From assembly GCA_012295275.1 (NCBI GenBank), contig CM022674.1, positions 6,511,436-6,533,935 on the forward strand: DNA of 22,500 nucleotides, written 5' to 3'. A program made the translations under genes and the position numbers. This document shows, piece after piece, positions 17,715 to 22,500 of the stretch. Position 1 is the first letter of the stretch. Every line of letters begins with the position of its first letter. Under the pieces are notes generated by a model that was not told the origin of the DNA, searched no databases, and saw nothing but the letters and a program-made list of their open reading frames with translations. The DNA comes from Chrysomallon squamiferum. Taxonomy: Eukaryota > Mollusca > Gastropoda > Neomphalida > Peltospiridae.

Positions 17715-18199
17715 GCTGTTTATTCTTATAATTATTTATAATTAAGATCAATTCATTTTAACAAATATTCAAAATGAAGGATTCATAATTACGATAAAAT
17801 TATCTTATGCATGTTTTTTGCTAGTTTGATTTTTTTAAATTTAAAAAGTTAGATTTATTAATTTTATTTTATTTGATTTCATGAAGAGGAAGTAATTTAA
17901 TATTTGCTCGAGAGTAACCAGATTTTAATTCAAATTTTATGCTATTTTTATTTAATTAAAGTTAAATTAATCTTGATTAAAATAATATATAAAAAATAAA
18001 TAAATAAATAAAAACTAATTTGTTTGATTGTTTGTTGTTTTTCTTTCTTTTCTTTTCTTTTTTAAGGTTATTGTTGTTGTTTATTTCCTGAAGCTATTAC
18101 TAAAATAAATTAATTAATTAATGTAAAAAAATAATAATAATAACAAACAAAAAAAAAAAAAAAAAAAACACGCACACAAAAAAACAACAATACTTTAAA
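17715..18199. other. AT-rich low-complexity DNA
   Basis: TTAA-rich sequence, an AAAT run near 17995-18013, a TTTC/TTTTC run at 18040-18063 and an A19 run near 18150-18168. No gene. Confidence 0.7.
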
Positions 18200-18520
18200 A
18201 ATCGTTACTGCGAAATATACAAACTAACGTCTGTTACATTCAATGAGACGCGACAAACAAAAGGCCTCATCTGATTGGTCCTTCTTCACATACTGTTACC
18301 CAGTCGACAGCTCGCGTTTTCCCGATTAGCCTTGCTAGTCATATACGTATATATATATATATTTTACCTGCAGCGTATTCTCCACCTCACTAAGTAATAA
18401 GTAAACGTTCAAGGATATTTCTTTTTTACCTGTGCGACCTTCATATGTCACGTTCGCATGGTCTGTTAAGGACGATCAACAACAAACAAAACTTAGCTGT
18501 ACAGCGAATAGTGCAAGTCA
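18200..18520. other. Unique island with an inverted CCAAT box
   Basis: CpG-containing sequence. TGATTGG (18272-18278) is a minus-strand CCAATCA. A TA run at 18346-18361 and TCACGTT at 18448 follow. No frame of interest. Confidence 0.35.
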
Positions 18521-18664
18521 TGACACTCGATAAACATTAAGGATTTTTTTTCTTGTTTGTTTGTTTTTCTTTGTTTTGTTTTTTCTCAAGGGCGGAGTAG
18601 TAATTATATAGCAATGGGATTTGTTAGAAAGCGTAGGGATTGGGGAGAGAAGAGCCATTCAAAA

Positions 18665-18710
<46 letters not shown>

Positions 18711-19064
18711 GAGAATATTTTTATGATATTTGTACATCCCAATACGTCTACATTATTAATTTAAATCAAAAAAGGTAATAGCGACGGTATGTAAGAATTA
18801 TAGAAAATGTATTTATTAAAATAAATTTTATGCTGCACTACGTTTTCATGAAATTCTCCAGTTGTGACCGAATTGCAACAGTTACGTACTGAGATATGTT
18901 CGTAACATATGTCACTCTTTTTTTTATTGATTTATTAATCACTAAAGTACAGTTAATATTACTGTCCTAAAACTGGGCTTTTGCATGCAACATTTTTGTA
19001 ATAATAATTACAACAATTTAGGAAAAATAAAGAAATTCAAGCACGTGTTACTCTGGGACTGGTG
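18521..19064. repeat. AT-rich DNA with ATT array
   Basis: A T/G-rich run at 18546-18590, an ATT array at 18665-18708, then unique AT-rich DNA. No gene. Confidence 0.75.
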
Positions 19065-19073
19065 ATTATTATG

Positions 19074-19105
<32 letters not shown>

Positions 19106-19500
19106 TTCTCGTTATTGTTATCATTGTTACTATTGTTGTTATTTCTATATGTATTGTTCTAATTATTATTATTTTTATTTATTTATTTATTTAAAATTTA
19201 TTTTATTTTATTTATTATTATTATTTTTTGTTTCTTTTTGTTATTTGTTTGTTTCTTGTTTTTCTTTTTGTTTGTTGTTTTGTTTTGTTTTCTCCCCTTA
19301 TTATTCTTCTTCTTTTTCTTCTTTTTCTTCTTCTTCTTCTTCTTCTTACTATTAGTACTACAACTACACTGCTACTGCTAATGCTACTACTACTAATATT
19401 ACTACTACCATTACTGTTGATACTGTTTTTGTTTTATTTAATATATTATTATTGGTGGTGGTGGTGGTGGTGTCGTCTTTTGTAGTTGTTATTATTATTA
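19065..19500. repeat. Long degenerate trinucleotide tract
   Basis: ATT array (about 19065-19101), GTT/ATT mixture, TTTA run (19170-19225), TTTG-type section, CTT array (about 19305-19346), ACT mixture (19349-19408), TGG array (19453-19471) and ATT. All frames through it are Leu/Ser/Phe repeats. Confidence 0.9.
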
Positions 19501-19589
19501 GGAAAATAACAACCAAATATTATTTTACATTTTCAGAGATAATTCCCATATTTCATTCTTATACCGAGTAAAAAAAAAAAAAAAAAAAG

Positions 19590-20060
19590 AAGAAGAAAAA
19601 CCAGAAAACTCGAGCGCCATCTTTTTTTTTTACAATCTGTCAAATTTCTTCGATTTTCGTTTCATTTCCGAACTTTGTTTTCAAACCGGGTCATTTTAAA
19701 CATCATGATTTTTAGCACATATTTTTGTCATTTAATTACAAATCTGCTGTCAAGTTTTTCATAACGGGGTCACAAACTGGGCAAAATACGTGATCGTTAT
19801 TGATTTAAAAATTCTGGGTCACGCCAGTACTCTTCCGTGGCCTGATTTGAGGACAACTGGGTCAGAGTGGTAATGGGATATCACCGCACGGCAGCTGATG
19901 AACCATTCGAGGCTAGAGTAACAACAAACATGCAGTTGAACTGATTTCTCCCCAGAACTGAAAAGAGGTCATTGCTACTTGTAAGGGTGTATGTATGCAT
20001 ATCTATACCGGGTAGCGTGCCGCCTCAGTGTGGAGGTGAGAGACACAGTAACCTTAAAAG
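19590..20060. promoter_or_regulatory. Unique island with five same-strand nuclear-receptor half-sites
   Basis: RGGTCA half-sites on the plus strand start at 19688, 19767, 19816, 19859 (all GGGTCA) and 19966 (AGGTCA). Repeat-free, balanced sequence surrounds them, after an A19 run near 19571. Candidate regulatory element for nuclear receptors by motif density. Spacing is irregular (79, 49, 43 and 107), so these are not classical DR1-DR5 elements. Confidence 0.35.
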
Positions 20061-20089
20061 TGCGTCTGATGAACGATCTCTTCTTTTGT

Positions 20090-20340
20090 GTGTGTCTCGT
20101 TATCTCTCACTCGATGTCTCATCATCCGCGTTTTTCTTTCTCTTCCCATTTCTTTTTCTTTTTCTTTTTTTTTTTTTTTTTTTTTTTTTTCATTTCTTTG
20201 AACATCTCTTTGTCATTGTTTTGTTGCTGGTTTTTTTTTTTGTTTGTTTTTTTTTTTTTTTTTTTTTCGTCCTCAAGTCTACCTTTTGTCTTTTCTTTCT
20301 TTATCGAACTAACAATTTATTTTTAATTTCTATTTCTATA

Positions 20341-20386
<46 letters not shown>

Positions 20387-20578
20387 CGATTTCTTTCTGT
20401 GTTTTTTTTTTTTTTTTTTTTTTTTTTTGTTTGTTTGTTTTTTGTTTCTGTATCTTCTTTTGTCTTTTCTTTCTTTATCAAACTATTTCCTTGTACGTTC
20501 TTCTGTCTTCCGATTTTTCATTCTCTCCTTCTCTCTATTTCTACATTCCATCTGATTTTTTGTTTGTGTATTGTATGC

Positions 20579-20653
<75 letters not shown>

Positions 20654-20670
20654 CTCTCGTTTCCGATTTT
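20090..20670 (+). repeat. About 580-base polypyrimidine-rich strand
   Basis: Nearly all T and C on the plus strand. Contains T runs at about 20167-20190, 20245-20267, 20343-20386 (44 T) and 20402-20428, a GCTC run (20577-20590) and a CT array (20590-20650). The 29 bases at 20283-20311 recur with one mismatch at 20457-20485, so a block of about 174 bases was tandemly duplicated. The frame through it is Phe/Ser/Leu-rich and not coding. Confidence 0.85.
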
Positions 20671-20857
20671 TATTGCTTCAATCGATTATGTATAATTCAA
20701 ACAGTCGTACTGACCCAGATACTGTCCAGTTCAGCGACATTGATCTTCCGGTGTCCCGGACGTTACAGTAACATTGCAGACTGTTTTTCTAGTTACTTCG
20801 ATCGAAACCCGGTAACGGAATAAATGTAGAATGTTCATGACAGATTTTTATTTTTTC
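20671..20857. other. Short unique segment
   Basis: Balanced sequence at about 20675-20830 with CCGG words; no gene. Confidence 0.4.
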
Positions 20858-21210
20858 ATTTTTTTATATTGTATTGTGTTTGTTTTTATGTTATGTTATG
20901 TTTGTTATGTTATGTTATTTTATTTTATTTTATTTTATTTATGCAAAAAATAAAATAAAAGAAATGGAAAAAAATAAATGAATAATAAAAATAAAGAAAT
21001 AATAAAAAGAAAATTCTTAAAACCAAACCAACCAAACAAAAAAAATCCAACAACAAAAAAACAACAACAAAAAAACAAAAACAAAAAACAAAAACAAACA
21101 ACAAATACCTAACTATTTATAAACATTAAAAATCCAACACGAACCAACTCCACAAAAACCTACCCTCTCATAACCGAACCCTACTCACCCATAAAAAATC
21201 ACAAAACAAT
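20858..21210. other. GC-skew switch around a TTTTA/TAAAA hairpin
   Basis: Plus-strand 20858-20943 has no C but about 11 G. From 21010 to 21210 I count about 55 C but only two G (21141 and 21176), each preceded by C. Between them, 20928-20940 pairs perfectly with 20948-20960 around a seven-base loop. This is not a simple tandem repeat, although AAC and AAAAC words are frequent. Confidence 0.85.
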
Positions 21211-21560
21211 GTACGACCATATCAGTAAAAGCAGCCGTAACCTACTTTACGTCCATTTGACCTACATTTTTTAAACCTTTTTTTTTCTTTCTTTTCTCGC
21301 AAGCGTTTAGCAGGCGTCACGTGCCGTATGAAGAATAATTTCCTTGAAACGCTGAAACCCATATCGGTCACAAAGCAACTAAAACGAGGTTATACACACA
21401 TACCACCGTGTACGTGTACCCAGCATGACTGGCTTACCTTCAAGTTACCCATTTGCACTTTAAAACAGATTTCAGAGATATTAGCTTGTATGAGAATTTT
21501 GTTTATCAAGGTTAGAACGAAAGGAGAATAAAAGGATAGTAGGGGTTAAATGATGAAATG
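21211..21560. other. Unique segment, no gene seen
   Basis: Balanced sequence follows the skewed block abruptly. A 67-codon frame (21328-21531) has ordinary composition but no recognised domain. Includes TTTGACCTAC near 21257 and CACGTGCC near 21319. Confidence 0.35.
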
Positions 21561-21568
21561 AGTCGATT

Positions 21569-21656
21569 GTGAAATAAAATAAAATAAAATGAAATAAAAT
21601 TACAAGCAAAAAAAAAAGTAAAAAAAAAAAAATATAAATAATTAAAAAAAAAATAG
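21569..21656. repeat. AAAAT pentanucleotide run and A-rich tract
   Basis: About six AAAAT/AAATG units followed by broken A homopolymers. Confidence 0.85.
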
Positions 21657-21698
21657 GAGTAATTAAATAAATATATAAATAAGTTAAACTGTTATATG

Positions 21699-21701
<3 letters not shown>

Positions 21702-21795
<94 letters not shown>

Positions 21796-21816
21796 ACACA
21801 CACACACACGCACACA
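21702..21816. repeat. Long GA array passing into CA array
   Basis: About 45 uninterrupted GA units (21702-21792), then about 12 CA units with one CG variant. The longest pure dinucleotide array in the window. Confidence 0.95.
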
Positions 21817-21875
21817 TATTTATTGATTAATTTCATTAAGACCATCACGCACCTTCTTCCACGCACGTACAATGA

Positions 21876-21885
21876 CGCATGCGCA
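21876..21885. promoter_or_regulatory. NRF1-like motif CGCATGCGCA
   Basis: Close match to the NRF1 consensus core. It lies in a short unique, CpG-containing stretch (21838-21930). Confidence 0.2.
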
Positions 21886-21930
21886 TTCCTTCTAATATGT
21901 TTCTAGTTTCTCTTCTGGCGATAGTACTTA

Positions 21931-22320
21931 AATTTAAAAAAAAGAAAAAGAAGAAAAAAAGAAACCTGAGAAAGATCTCGGTCATGTTTACAATTTTAAA
22001 AGAACCATAATGAAATGAGGGTGGGGGGGGGAAGAAGAAAAGAAAAATAGTTCTTAGCCACAACAATTTCTTTGAAAACTTTTGAATATTTTGAAAGAAA
22101 GAAAATGAAATTTTAAGAAGTTGTTAAGGCTTTTTATTAAAAAGTGAAAAGAGATTTTCTTCTTCTTCTTCTTCTTCTCTTAAGTATACTTGGAGTAGAC
22201 AAAGAAAAGAAAAAGAACGAGAATTAGAAACAAAGAAGAAAGAGAAAAAGAAGTAAAAGAAAACAACAAAAAAAAAAACAAAGAAAAAATTACAATTTCA
22301 AGAATAATATTAAGACAAAT
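21931..22320. repeat. Purine-rich low-complexity stretch
   Basis: GAAA-type sequence, a G9 run at 22023-22031, a CTT array (about 22157-22178) and an AAG/AAAG-rich segment to 22290. No gene. Confidence 0.75.
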
Positions 22321-22328
22321 AATAATAT

Positions 22329-22438
22329 ATAACAACAACAACAACAACAATAATAATAATACAATCAGAAATTGTTGATGACCACTTCTACATCGATGAT
22401 TTGAACATAGGTAAAGGGCGGGGTTGAAAGCGGACTTA

Positions 22439-22474
<36 letters not shown>

Positions 22475-22490
22475 GTTATTATTATTATTA
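22329..22490. repeat. AAC/AAT array and terminal ATT array
   Basis: AAC units (about 22332-22350) pass into AAT units (to 22361). About 75 unique bases follow, then an ATT array (22440-22490) with one GTT interruption near the right edge. Confidence 0.9.
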
Positions 22491-22500
22491 AATTTGTCTC

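Noticed and set aside
19972-20823. 283-codon frame rich in Phe, Ser and Leu
   Set aside because: It runs through T homopolymers and a CT array; its length comes from the polypyrimidine strand, and the non-repeat ends have no recognisable domain.

Overview
This window reads as non-coding DNA of an animal genome: an intergenic stretch or the inside of a large intron. It is strongly AT-rich and crowded with simple sequence repeats: ATT/AAT, CT/GA, CA/GT, TA, ATTT, TTTC and CTT arrays, and long A or T homopolymers. I see no bacterial gene layout, no RNA gene, no transposase, reverse transcriptase or integrase reading frame, and no exon I can name. The repeat mix would fit a lophotrochozoan such as a cephalopod mollusc, but that is an inference from style, not a diagnostic match. 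Almost all reading frames of 60 codons or more are translations of repeats (Arg-Glu, Leu-Ser, poly-Phe, poly-Ile, poly-Asp).

Layout. Bases 1-102 are an open frame entering from the left edge, the only edge hint of a possible exon. From 103 to about 2700 the DNA is low complexity, with a triplicated CT/GT compound array at 1361-1667. A unique island lies at 2730-3300, then a G9/C8 hairpin (3411-3432) and a degenerate GTGGACAAAATGTC-type cluster (3786-3975). From 4200 to 5970 unique sequence alternates with CT, GT and AAT arrays. A four-copy minisatellite whose monomers each carry an inverted repeat spans 6067-6476. From 6785 to 10470 come the richest unique islands, with perfect or near-perfect matches to known metazoan promoter motifs: TCTCGCGAGA, an RFX X-box, an E2F palindrome and a full CRE. 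From 11400 to 12215 a block made of a CT array plus its flank is duplicated. Further islands follow at 12680-12990, 13530-13920, 14990-15480 (with a consensus G-quadruplex), 15770-16390, 17340-17560 and 18200-18520. At 19600-20060 five same-strand nuclear-receptor half-sites lie within 284 bases. From 20090 to 20670 is a long polypyrimidine strand. At 20858-21210 GC skew flips abruptly around a hairpin, and about 200 bases are nearly free of G. The right end holds a very long GA array and more trinucleotide arrays.

How it may work. There are no genes to join in a pathway. The supportable picture is unique islands, some with clustered motif matches and therefore candidate cis-regulatory elements, embedded in repeat-expanded DNA. 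The best observations are the 6067-6476 minisatellite, the 19688-19971 half-site cluster, the strand-skew switch at 20858-21210, and CT arrays that were duplicated together with flanking sequence. I did not find convincing evidence of a new gene system.
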